Source of the DNA: Acidobacteriota bacterium | GTDB lineage: Bacteria; Acidobacteriota; Thermoanaerobaculia; Multivoradales; JAGPDF01 | NCBI GenBank assembly: GCA_014584695.1 | Contig: JACTMI010000011.1 | Location: 1 to 38,015, forward strand | Length of the DNA: 38,015 nt | Direction: 5' to 3' | Part shown: positions 5,567 to 12,779 of the stretch, piece after piece | Layout of the letters: every line of letters begins with the position of its first letter | Numbering within the stretch: the stretch's first letter is position 1 | Program-made: the position numbers and the translations under genes | Notes under the pieces: model-generated | What the model was told of the DNA's origin: nothing | Database searches by the model: none | The model's input: the letters and a program-made list of their open reading frames with translations, nothing else

Positions 5567-5787
5567 CGGGCCGGGCGGTCCCTGCCGCTGGCGGATGCAC
5601 CTTCCCGTGCCGGCCGAGCGGCGGTTCGACGCGCTGACGACCGAGGAGGGGCGGCCGCGCGCACGGCGTCGACTTTCGCCACCACGACCCGCGGCGCACC
5701 TGGCAGCGGCGTCGTGCCGATCCATCCCCGGTCGCACCGGTCGCGGAAAGGCGAACCGGCGGGCCGCGAACCGATCCGGAGGGGACC

Positions 5788-6138
5788 ATGCTGGTGGTCA
5801 TCAGGCTCGCGCACACGATCGTCTGGGCGCTGTTCGTCGCCTGCATCGCGGGGATCTACCTGTTCACCGCGCAAGGCCGCTTCGCGGCCGCGCTCGCCTG
5901 CGTCGGGATCGTCCTGGTCGAGGTGGCCGTGTTGCTACTCAACCGGATGCGCTGCCCGCTCACGGCGGTCGCGGCGCGCTACACGGACGATCGCGCCGAG
6001 AACTTCGACATCTACCTGCCGCGCTGGCTGGCCAGGCACAACCAGGTGATCTTCGGCACGCTCTACCTGCTCGGCATCGCCTACGCCGCGGCGAAATGGG
6101 CCCTCCAGGCGGGGGGCGGCGCCGCCGCCACGGGATAG
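5788..6138 (+). CDS. Small polytopic membrane protein
   Basis: The 116-residue protein has three hydrophobic segments (residues ~5-27, ~32-51 and ~88-107). Between segments two and three lies N-R-M-R-C-P-L-T-A-V-A-A-R-Y-T, resembling the C-P-L-T motif of DUF2784-type membrane proteins, though the rest does not allow a firm assignment. The loop D-N-F/E-N-F-D-I-Y-L-P-R-W-L-A-R-H is polar. ATG 5788 has GGAGGGG 6 nt upstream. The 220 nt before it (5567-5787) hold no gene I can support. The next gene starts 10 nt downstream with its own -10 box. Confidence 0.6.
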   Translation: MLVVIRLAHTIVWALFVACIAGIYLFTAQGRFAAALACVGIVLVEVAVLLLNRMRCPLTAVAARYTDDRAENFDIYLPRWLARHNQVIFGTLYLLGIAYAAAKWALQAGGGAAATG

Positions 6139-6141
6139 GGT
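6136..6141 (+). promoter_or_regulatory. -10 element of the cysteine-synthase-like gene (TAGGGT)
   Basis: TAGGGT lies 7 nt before the ATG at 6149 and overlaps the stop codon of the preceding membrane protein gene. It matches the leaderless arrangement seen elsewhere in the window. Confidence 0.4.
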
Positions 6142-6148
6142 AGGGCGG

Positions 6149-7072
6149 ATGGAGATCCTCGCCGCGGTCGGCAACACCTCGCTCGTCCCGCTGCGACGGC
6201 TGGTGCCGCCGGACTCCGCCGACGTCCTGGTCAAGCTCGAGTGGGAGAACCCGACCGGCAGCATGAAGGACCGGATGGCGGTCGCCGTCATCGGACGGGC
6301 GGCGGCCGACGGCAGGTTGCGGCCGGGCGACACCGTGGTCGAGTACACCGGCGGCAGCACCGGCACCTCGCTCGCTTTCGTCTGCGCCGCCAGGGGCTAC
6401 CCGATCCGCATCGTCACCTCGGACGCCTTCAGCCAGGAGAAGCGGGACCACATGGCGGCGCTCGGCGCCGAGCTGACGCTGGTGCCGAGCGAAGGGGGCC
6501 TGACCACGCGCCAGCTGATCCTCGACATGATCGAGGCCGCCCGCGAGCTGAGCCGGGAGCCCCACACCTACTGGACCGATCAGCTCCGCAACCACGACAG
6601 CATCGCCGGCTACCACCCGCTGGGCGAAGAGATCTGGACGCAGACCGGCGGCCGGGTCGACGCCTTCGTCCACTGCGTCGGCACGGCGGCGACCTCGCGC
6701 GGCGTCGCCACCGTGCTCAAGCGGCACCGGCGAGAGGTGCGGATCGCCGTGGTCGAGCCGGCGGAGTCCGCCGTGCTCTCGGGCGGCGCGGCGGGGCCGC
6801 ACAAGATCGAAGGGGTCGGGATCGGTGACACGCCGCCGCTCTGGGAGCCGGCGCTGGTCGACGAGATCGTGCCGGTGTCGACCGCGGAGGCCAAGGAGAT
6901 GACACGGCGGCTGGCGCGCGAGGAGGGGCTGTTCGCGGGGACCTCCTCCGGCGCCAACGTCGTCGCGGCGATCCGCATCGCCCGGCAGCTGGGTCCGGGC
7001 AAGACGGTCGTGACGCTGATGTGCGACTCCGGCCTCAAGTACCTGAGCACCGACGTCTACCGGCGCGGCTAG
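6149..7072 (+). CDS. PLP-dependent cysteine synthase family protein
   Basis: The 307-residue protein is a fold-type II PLP enzyme. N-P-T-G-S-M-K-D-R contains the PLP lysine (K40), matching N-P-x-x-S-x-K-D-R of cysteine synthases. The loop that is T-S-G-N-T-G in CysK/CysM reads T-G-G-S-T-G here (67-72), so the conserved Asn is Ser. The glycine-rich phosphate loop (V-G-T-A-A-T-S-R-G) and C-D-S-G-L-K-Y near the end are typical. The family makes cysteine from O-acetylserine or uses related beta-replacement substrates; the altered loop means the substrate is uncertain. Length is normal. It appears to be transcribed from its own promoter, upstream of an SDR gene 52 nt away. Confidence 0.85.
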   Translation: MEILAAVGNTSLVPLRRLVPPDSADVLVKLEWENPTGSMKDRMAVAVIGRAAADGRLRPGDTVVEYTGGSTGTSLAFVCAARGYPIRIVTSDAFSQEKRDHMAALGAELTLVPSEGGLTTRQLILDMIEAARELSREPHTYWTDQLRNHDSIAGYHPLGEEIWTQTGGRVDAFVHCVGTAATSRGVATVLKRHRREVRIAVVEPAESAVLSGGAAGPHKIEGVGIGDTPPLWEPALVDEIVPVSTAEAKEMTRRLAREEGLFAGTSSGANVVAAIRIARQLGPGKTVVTLMCDSGLKYLSTDVYRRG

Positions 7073-7097
7073 CGCGGGCGCCGGCCGCGGGTCCGGG

Positions 7098-7103
7098 TAG
7101 GAT
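7098..7103 (+). promoter_or_regulatory. -10-like element TAGGAT upstream of SDR gene
   Basis: TAGGAT ends 21 nt before the ATG at 7125, leaving room for a short leader that carries the GAGGAGGAG ribosome site. This gene is therefore a conventional leadered one, in contrast to its neighbour. Confidence 0.4.
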
Positions 7104-7124
7104 GCCCGCCCGAGGAGGAGAGCG

Positions 7125-7886
7125 ATGGATCTAGGGCTGCGCGGGAAGGGCTGTGTCGTCACCGGCGGGAGCCGCGGCATCGGGCGCGCGATCGCGCTCG
7201 GTCTGGCGGCGGAGGGCGCCAACGTCGCGATCTGCGCCCGGGACGAAGGGGCGCTCGGGGCGACCGAAGCGGAGCTGCGGGCGAGCGGCGGCCGCGTCCA
7301 CGCGCAGAGGTGTGATGTCGCCGACGCCGCGGCGCTTCAGGGCTTCCTCGAGGCGGCGCGGCGCGAGCTCGGCGGCCTCGACGTGCTGGTCCACAACGCC
7401 TCGGCGCTCGCCGTGGGCCCCGACCCGGCCTCCTGGAAGCTGAGCCTCGAGGTCGACCTGATGGCCGGGGTGCGCGCCTGCGAGCAGGTGGTGCCCTGGA
7501 TGGCCGCGGCCGGCGGCGGCAGCATCCTGCTGGTCTCCTCGATCTCGGCCTTCGACGCCAGCCCGATGCCCGACTTCGGCTACACCACCGCCAAGGCGGG
7601 GCTGCTCGCCTACACCAAGAAGCTGGCGGTGCTCGAAGCGCCGCGCGGCATCCGCGTCAACGCCATCGCCCCGGGGTCGATCGAGTTCCCGGGCGGCGTC
7701 TGGGCCCAGGTGAAGGCGGCCCAGCCCGGCGTCTACGAGATGGTGCGCGGGTCGATCCCGGCGGGCCGGCTCGGGACGCCGCAGGAGGTCGCGGACGCGG
7801 CGGTCTTCCTCGTCTCCCCGCGCGCCGGCTGGGTCACCGGCGTCTGCCTGGCGGTGGACGGCGGCCAGCATCGGGGGATGCGCTAG
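7125..7886 (+). CDS. SDR-family NAD(P)-dependent oxidoreductase
   Basis: The 253-residue protein is a classical short-chain dehydrogenase. The cofactor motif T-G-G-S-R-G-I-G is at 13-20. H-N-A-S (90-93) replaces the usual N-N-A-G. The catalytic set is Ser139/Ser141, Tyr153 and Lys157 (Y-T-T-A-K). The C-terminus has the family ending (V-T-G-V-C-L-A-V-D-G-G). G-A-N-V-A-I-C-A-R-D after strand two, with Arg, suggests NADP preference (inference). The protein resembles the 3-oxoacyl-ACP reductase branch, but no fatty acid genes are nearby, so the substrate is open. A strong ribosome site (GGAGGAG) precedes the ATG. Confidence 0.88.
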   Translation: MDLGLRGKGCVVTGGSRGIGRAIALGLAAEGANVAICARDEGALGATEAELRASGGRVHAQRCDVADAAALQGFLEAARRELGGLDVLVHNASALAVGPDPASWKLSLEVDLMAGVRACEQVVPWMAAAGGGSILLVSSISAFDASPMPDFGYTTAKAGLLAYTKKLAVLEAPRGIRVNAIAPGSIEFPGGVWAQVKAAQPGVYEMVRGSIPAGRLGTPQEVADAAVFLVSPRAGWVTGVCLAVDGGQHRGMR

Positions 7887-7932
7887 GCGCCGGGCTCGCC
7901 GCGGTGGTGGGCACGAGCGGGTGGAGAGCCGG

Positions 7933-8229
7933 ATGCCGATGCGCAGGTTCGTGGCGCTCTCCGGCTGCCTCCTGGCGCTCGCGGGGCTGGGGCTCCAGGT
8001 CTACTTCGACTCCGTCTACGACACCTGGCTCCTGGCCGACGCCTCCGCCCCGCCGGGCCTCGAGGTACCCGGGGACCCGCGGGAAGCGGTGCTCTACCCG
8101 AGCGAGCAGCGGCAGGCGCGCGCGCGCGACGGCGCGCGGCTCGGCCGCGGCGTCGCGGCCGCCGGCGCCCTGTTGATGGTCGGCGGCTTGCTCGGCGCGC
8201 GGCGGCGAGCCGGCGGAGGCGAGCCCTGA
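7933..8229 (+). CDS. Small membrane protein, two hydrophobic segments
   Basis: From ATG 7933 (GGAG about 7 nt upstream) the product has 98 residues. An N-terminal helix (F-V-A-L-S-G-C-L-L-A-L-A-G-L-G-L) and a second near the C-terminus (V-A-A-A-G-A-L-L-M-V-G-G-L-L-G-A) flank a polar loop of about 50 residues. In-frame alternatives are GTG 7921 and ATG 7939. It is unrecognised. It lies between the SDR and GNAT genes on the same strand. Confidence 0.5.
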   Translation: MPMRRFVALSGCLLALAGLGLQVYFDSVYDTWLLADASAPPGLEVPGDPREAVLYPSEQRQARARDGARLGRGVAAAGALLMVGGLLGARRRAGGGEP

Positions 8230-8264
8230 GCGCGACGCCGGGCGCCGACGGCCCGCCCGCGAGC

Positions 8265-8744
8265 GTGCGGCTCAGCTGGCTCGACCCGCGCCGGCCGGCG
8301 ATCGCGGCGGGGATCCACGCGGTGCAGATGGCCGCCTACGCCCAGGAGGCGGCGCTGCTCGGGGCGCGGCGCTTCCCGCCGCTCGAGCGGACGGTGGCGG
8401 ACGTGCGCGCGGCGGCCGAGCGCTTCCTGGGCGCCCTCGACGGCGAGCGGATCGTCGCCGCGCTGGGGCTGCTGCCGGAGGGCGAGCCGGGAGCGGCGGC
8501 GGCGAGCGACATCACTTCGCTCGTCGTCCTGCCCGAATGGCAGCGGCGGGGTCTCGGCAAGCGGCTGGTCGAGGCCGCGCTCGCGGCCTGCGCGGGCGGC
8601 GCGGTCACCGTCTCGACCGGGGTCGCCAATGCCCCCGCGCGGGCGCTCTACGCCGGGCTCGGCTTCGTCGAAGTCCGCCGCCGCGTGGTCGGCGCCGAGC
8701 CGATCGAGATCGTCGAATTGCTGCGGCCCCGAGTCGTCGGCTAG
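8265..8744 (+). CDS. GNAT-family N-acetyltransferase
   Basis: The 159-residue protein has the acetyl-CoA motif: I-T-S-L-V-V-L-P-E-W-Q-R-R-G-L-G-K-R-L, with Q-x-x-G-x-G near residue 95, then N-A-P-A-R-A-L-Y-A-G-L-G-F, the usual motif B. The start is GTG 8265, the first usable start in the frame after the preceding gene. Substrate cannot be told. It converges on dcp, with 45 nt between the stop codons and no clear terminator except GC-rich palindromes. Confidence 0.8.
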   Translation: MRLSWLDPRRPAIAAGIHAVQMAAYAQEAALLGARRFPPLERTVADVRAAAERFLGALDGERIVAALGLLPEGEPGAAAASDITSLVVLPEWQRRGLGKRLVEAALAACAGGAVTVSTGVANAPARALYAGLGFVEVRRRVVGAEPIEIVELLRPRVVG

Positions 8745-8789
8745 GACGGCCCGGGGCCCTTCACTTCGGCTCGCGGCGCGGCGCGCCGG

Positions 8790-10943
8790 TCACTTGCCGG
8801 CCGAGGCCGGCTGCGGCACCGGGAAGCCGCGATCGCGCATCAGCGCGTCGATCCTGGCGTCGCGGCCGCGGAAAGCGCGGTAGCCCTCCGCCGGGTCGAC
8901 CGTGTTGCCGACCGAGAAGACGTGGTCGGTGAGCTTCTTCGCCACCGCCTTGTCCCACGGCCCGCCGGCCTCCTGGAAAGCCTGCCAGGCGTCCGCCGTC
9001 AGCGTGTCGGCCCACAGGTAGCTGTAGTAGGCCGCCGAGTAGCCGTCGCCGGAGAAGACGTGGGTGAAGTGCGGCGTGCGATGGCGCATGACGATCTGCT
9101 TCGGCATGCCGAGCCGCTCGAGCGTCTCGCGCTCGAAGCGGTCGGGGTCGATCGGCGTCGAGCCGGCCAGGTGGAGCTTCATGTCGACCAGCGCGCTCGC
9201 CAGGTACTCGACGGTGGCGAAGCCCTGGTTGAAGGTCGCGGCGCGCTCGATCCGCTCGACCAGCTCCTTCGGGATCGGCTGGCCGGTCTGGTGGTGGAGC
9301 GCGAAGCGGCCCAGCACCTCCGGGGTCGACAGCCAGTACTCGAGCACCTGCGACGGGAACTCGACGTAGTCGCGGGCGACCTGGGTGCCGGCGAGGCTCG
9401 GATAGTCGACCGACGAGGAGAGGCCGTGCAGCGCGTGGCCGAACTCGTGGAAGAGCGTCTCGGCGTCGTCCCAGCTGATGAGCACCGGCTCGCCGGGCTT
9501 GCCCTGCACGAAGTTCGAGTTGTTCGAGACGATCGTCGTCACTTCGCCGTCGAAGCGCTGCTGGGTCCGGTAAGCGTTCATCCAGGCGCCCGAGCGCTTG
9601 CCCGGCCGGGCGTAGGGGTCGAAGTACCAGAGCCCGATGTGGCGATCCGAAGCGGCGCCCCGGACCTCCCAGACCTTGACGTCCTGGTGCACGACCGGCA
9701 GCCCTTCGACCGGCACGAAGCGGAAGCCGAACAGCTCGCCGGCGACGAAGAACATCCCCTCGCGCAGCTTGTCGAGCTGCAGGTAGGGCTTGATCGCGTC
9801 GGTGTCGAGGTCGTACTTGGCCTTGCGCACCTTCTCGGCGTAGTAGCGGTAGTCCCAGGGCTCGATCGTGATCTTGGCGCCGTCGCCCGCCTCGCGGTCG
9901 GCGATCGCCTGCATGTCGGCGACCTCTTCGGCGACCCGCGCCACGGCCGGCGTCCACACCGCCTCGAGCAGCTCCATCGCCCGCTCCGGCGACTTCGCCA
10001 TCGAGTTCTCGAGCCGCCAGTGGGCGTGGGTCTCGTAGCCGAGGATCTTGGCGCGCTCGGCGCGCAGCGCGAGGATCTCGGTGATCAGCGCGTTGTTGTC
10101 CTTGGCGTCGCCGTTGTCGCCGCGGCTGTAGTAGGTCTTCCAGACCCGCTCGCGCAGGTCGCGGCGGTCGGAGTAGACCAGGAACGGCTCCATCGAGGAG
10201 CGGGTGTTCGAGATCGCGAACTTGCCCTCCTGGCCCCGCGCGGCGGCCGCGGCGGCGGCGCCGGCGCGGATCGAGTCCGGCAACCCGGCGACCTCCTTCT
10301 CGTCGAGGAAGAGGACGTAGTCGGTCTCGTCGGCGAGGACGTTCTGGCCGAACTGGGTGTAGAGGCCGGCCAGCCGTTGGTTGATCGCCGACAGCCGCTC
10401 CTTGGCGGCAGCGTCGAGCTTGGCGCCGGCGCGCACGAAGTTGGTGTAGCGCAGCCACGCGAGCCGCTGCTGCTCGGGGGTGAGGCCGGCCTTCTCGCGC
10501 CCTTCGTAAACGGCGGCGATGCGCGCGAAGAGCTTCTCGTTCTGGGTGATCTTGTCGGCGAAGGCGGCCATCTTGGGCGCCATCTCGCGCTCGACCGCCT
10601 GGAACTCCGGGGTGGCCATGGTGCTGGCGAAGACGCCGTAGACCGCGCGCACGCGGTCGAGGGTCCGGCCGGCGCGCTCCATCGCGGCGAGGGTGTTGGC
10701 GAAGTCGGCCGGCGCCTCCTGGGCGGCGATGGCATCGATCTCGGCGAGCGCTTCCGCCATCGCCGCCTCGAGGGCGGGGGCGAAGTGCTGGACCTGGACC
10801 TGGTCGAACGGCGGCACGCCGCCGTGCGGACCGCTCCAGGGGGCGAGCAGCGGGTTCGAGGCGGCTGAGGCGGGCGCGGCGGCGAGCAGCGTCGCCACGC
10901 CGAGACTCGGCAGGAGGTGGTTGGGCATCTCGGGGTTCTCCAT
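8790..10943 (-). CDS. dcp: Exported peptidyl-dipeptidase Dcp (M3 family)
   Basis: The 717-residue zinc metallopeptidase matches Dcp closely in length and motif order. H-E-F-G-H-A-L-H-G-L (His500 and His504 as ligands, Glu501 catalytic) is followed by R-D-Y-V-E-F-P-S-Q with the third ligand. It ends with H-I/V-F-S-G-D-G-Y-S-A-A-Y-Y, the substrate-binding loop typical of the family. Dcp removes C-terminal dipeptides from oligopeptides. The N-terminus (L-L-P-S-L-G-V-A-T-L-L-A-A-A-P-A-S-A) is a signal peptide, so the enzyme is probably periplasmic. The start may instead be the ATG at 10928, which has GGAG better placed. The long open frame upstream (to 11465) is not coding. Confidence 0.9.
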   Translation of the reverse strand: MENPEMPNHLLPSLGVATLLAAAPASAASNPLLAPWSGPHGGVPPFDQVQVQHFAPALEAAMAEALAEIDAIAAQEAPADFANTLAAMERAGRTLDRVRAVYGVFASTMATPEFQAVEREMAPKMAAFADKITQNEKLFARIAAVYEGREKAGLTPEQQRLAWLRYTNFVRAGAKLDAAAKERLSAINQRLAGLYTQFGQNVLADETDYVLFLDEKEVAGLPDSIRAGAAAAAAARGQEGKFAISNTRSSMEPFLVYSDRRDLRERVWKTYYSRGDNGDAKDNNALITEILALRAERAKILGYETHAHWRLENSMAKSPERAMELLEAVWTPAVARVAEEVADMQAIADREAGDGAKITIEPWDYRYYAEKVRKAKYDLDTDAIKPYLQLDKLREGMFFVAGELFGFRFVPVEGLPVVHQDVKVWEVRGAASDRHIGLWYFDPYARPGKRSGAWMNAYRTQQRFDGEVTTIVSNNSNFVQGKPGEPVLISWDDAETLFHEFGHALHGLSSSVDYPSLAGTQVARDYVEFPSQVLEYWLSTPEVLGRFALHHQTGQPIPKELVERIERAATFNQGFATVEYLASALVDMKLHLAGSTPIDPDRFERETLERLGMPKQIVMRHRTPHFTHVFSGDGYSAAYYSYLWADTLTADAWQAFQEAGGPWDKAVAKKLTDHVFSVGNTVDPAEGYRAFRGRDARIDALMRDRGFPVPQPASAGK

Positions 10944-11010
10944 CGGATTCGCTCGGGTCCGGCCCGAAGGGGCGGGGATCGAGGAGCGCCGGCCGGTGTG
11001 GCCGGGAGAC

Positions 11011-11016
11011 ATTCTA
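11011..11016 (-). promoter_or_regulatory. -10-like element (TAGAAT on minus strand) upstream of dcp
   Basis: It is the only such hexamer in the 167 nt between dcp and the nitronate monooxygenase gene. It would leave a leader of about 60 nt before the dcp start. The rest of this spacer shows nothing else I can name. Confidence 0.35.
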
Positions 11017-11110
11017 TCGCCCCGGCGCGGCCGCGGCATCTCGCGCGGCGGTGGCCGCGGGTCGCCGATCCCACGACGGGACCGGCCTGGCCCCGAAACG
11101 GGCCGCCGCG

Positions 11111-12133
11111 TCAGCTCGACGCGGCCAGCGCTTCGCAGCGGCGGACGATCTCGCCGGCCGGCTCGATCGCCGCGACCGAGTCGACGCTGCGCCCGGCCTG
11201 CCAGACGTCGCGGTAGCTCAAGCCCTCGAGCGAGGCCTTCTTGAGCTCGCGCAGCGAGCGCAGGGCGTAGAAGGTCCGCATCCAGTGCTTGGTCCGCGGC
11301 CCGCGCAGCAGCCAGCGCCCGAGCGGTCCGGCGCGAGTGCCGACGCGCTCGATCCAGGGGGTGCGGATGACCGAGCAGGGGACTCCGGACAGGCGCTCGG
11401 TCAGCACGATGTCGTCGGCCGCCGCGGCGACGATGGCGCGCTTGTAGTCCTCGTGCGCCCGGCACTCCGGGGTGGCGATGAAGCGGGTGCCCATTTGGAC
11501 GCCGGCGTAGCCCGAGTCGAGCGCGCGGACGAAGCCCGCCGCGTCGCCGACGCCGCCGGCGCAGACCAGCGGCACGCCGAGGTCACCGAGCTCGGCGAGC
11601 AACTCCGCGGGCGAGAGTCGGCCGGTGTGGCCGCCGGCGCGATGGTTGACGCAGATCAGCCCGTCGACCCGCTCGGCGAGCGCCCGCTCGGCCCACTTGC
11701 GCTCGGTGACGTCGTGGTAGACCACGCCGCCCGCCGCGTGCACCCGCTCGACCACCCAGCGCGGGTTGCCGAGCGCGGTGACCACGAACCGGACGCCCTC
11801 TTCGAGCGCGACGTCGAGCCAGCGCTTCATCCGCTCCTCGTAGGTGCGGGCGCTCTTCTCGACGATGACGTTGAGCCCGATCGGCCGCGAGGTCAGGCGG
11901 CGCAGATGGCGCAGCCCGGCGCGGAACTCGTGGCCGTGGACGTAGACGAGCGAGATCGGCTGCACGATGCCGAGCCCTCCCGCCTCCGAAACCGCCGCCA
12001 CCAGCTCCGGGTTGGAGCAGGGGTACATCGCGCCGCACAGCAGCGGCACGCGGATGCCCGCGGCGCGGGCGAGCGGCGTGTCGAGGCGGGAGCTGGCGAG
12101 GCGCGCCGCGTCCGGTCGAGGGTCGTTCGACAT
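11111..12133 (-). CDS. Nitronate monooxygenase-like FMN protein
   Basis: The 340-residue protein is a TIM-barrel flavoprotein of the 2-nitropropane dioxygenase/NMO family. It has P-L-L-C-G-A-M at the start of the barrel, A-V-S-E-A-G-G-L-G-I, a V-N-H-R-A-G-G-H-T-G loop, and the FMN phosphate-binding segment V-C-A-G-G-V-G-D-A-A-G-F and G-V-Q-M-G-T-R-F. NMOs oxidise alkyl nitronates; related members are FabK enoyl reductases, so the substrate is not certain. ATG 12133 is preferred over 12142 because a TAGGAT box on the same strand (12146-12141) lies 7 nt upstream and would overlap the earlier start. It is divergent from the molybdenum hydroxylase genes. Confidence 0.85.
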   Translation of the reverse strand: MSNDPRPDAARLASSRLDTPLARAAGIRVPLLCGAMYPCSNPELVAAVSEAGGLGIVQPISLVYVHGHEFRAGLRHLRRLTSRPIGLNVIVEKSARTYEERMKRWLDVALEEGVRFVVTALGNPRWVVERVHAAGGVVYHDVTERKWAERALAERVDGLICVNHRAGGHTGRLSPAELLAELGDLGVPLVCAGGVGDAAGFVRALDSGYAGVQMGTRFIATPECRAHEDYKRAIVAAAADDIVLTERLSGVPCSVIRTPWIERVGTRAGPLGRWLLRGPRTKHWMRTFYALRSLRELKKASLEGLSYRDVWQAGRSVDSVAAIEPAGEIVRRCEALAASS

Positions 12134-12140
12134 CGCTCGC

Positions 12141-12146
12141 ATCCTA
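12141..12146 (-). promoter_or_regulatory. -10 element of the NMO-like gene (TAGGAT on minus strand)
   Basis: The hexamer is 7 nt before the ATG at 12133. No Shine-Dalgarno sequence is present, so the mRNA is probably leaderless. Confidence 0.45.
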
Positions 12147-12305
12147 CGGCGAGGAGCCGCTCGCCAGTGCGCCCCGCGGCCGGGCCGGTTCGTCCCGAGC
12201 GCCACCGCGAGGGGTGTCGCAGCCGATTGACAGGCTGGAGCGAGCGTGGTCGGCTCGATCGACGCCGCCTGGCCGGGCGACGCGGCCTCTCGGAGGGTGC
12301 GGGCG

Positions 12306-12779
12306 ATGGCGATCGAGTTCACCGTGAATGGCCGGCGCGCGCGCTTCGACGGCGCGCCGAGGATGCCGCTGCTCTGGTATCTGCGCGACCACGCCGGGCT
12401 CACCGGCACGAAGTTCGGATGCGGCATCGGCGCCTGCGGCGCCTGCACCGTGCTGGTCGATGGCGCCGCGCAGCGCAGCTGTCTGCTCCCGATGGGGGGT
12501 CTCGAAGGGCGCGGCGTCACCACGATCGAAGGTCTCGCGCGTGGCGAACGCCTCCATCCGGTCCAACAGGCCTGGATCGAGGTGGACGTGGCGCAATGCG
12601 GCTACTGCCAGGCCGGCCAGATTCTGGCCGCCGTCGACCTGCTGGCGCGCGTCGCGGAGCCGAGCGACCAGGAGATCGCGGCCCTCGCCAACCTCTGTCG
12701 CTGCGGCACCTACCCGCGCATCCGCCAAGCCATCCGCCGCGCCGCCGAGCTCGGCCGCGGGGGCCCGGGGTCGCGATGA
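12306..12779 (+). CDS. [2Fe-2S] subunit of an IorAB-type molybdenum hydroxylase
   Basis: The 157-residue protein has two iron-sulfur domains. Cys39, 44, 47 and 59 form the plant-type cluster ([12 protein letters not shown]). Cys98, 101, 131 and 133 form the second (Q-C-G-Y-C-Q-A-G-Q and L-C-R-C-G-T-Y). This is the small subunit pattern of isoquinoline 1-oxidoreductase and aldehyde oxidases. It passes electrons from the Mo centre. ATG 12306 gives the family N-terminus; a GTG at 12246 would add 20 residues. Its stop overlaps the next start (ATGA), so the two subunits are co-translated. No FAD subunit is present, as in IorAB. Confidence 0.9.
   Translation: MAIEFTVNGRRARFDGAPRMPLLWYLRDHAGLTGTKFGCGIGACGACTVLVDGAAQRSCLLPMGGLEGRGVTTIEGLARGERLHPVQQAWIEVDVAQCGYCQAGQILAAVDLLARVAEPSDQEIAALANLCRCGTYPRIRQAIRRAAELGRGGPGSR

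Noticed and set aside
2635-5737. Two long minus-strand open frames across 2635-4080 and 3812-5737
   Set aside because: Composition is that of GC-rich shadows, and plus-strand genes with signal peptides or known folds explain the region.
8922-10868. 648-codon open frame on the plus strand inside dcp
   Set aside because: GC-rich shadow of an M3 peptidase with all motifs on the other strand.
10944-11465. Extension of the dcp frame upstream on the minus strand
   Set aside because: Low-complexity Arg/Ala-rich translation overlapping the NMO-like gene; the signal peptide near 10943 marks the start.
11051-12775. Long open frame running into the molybdenum subunit from 11051
   Set aside because: It lies antisense to the NMO-like gene and has no domain sense; the real gene starts at 12776 with a Tat signal and ATGA overlap.
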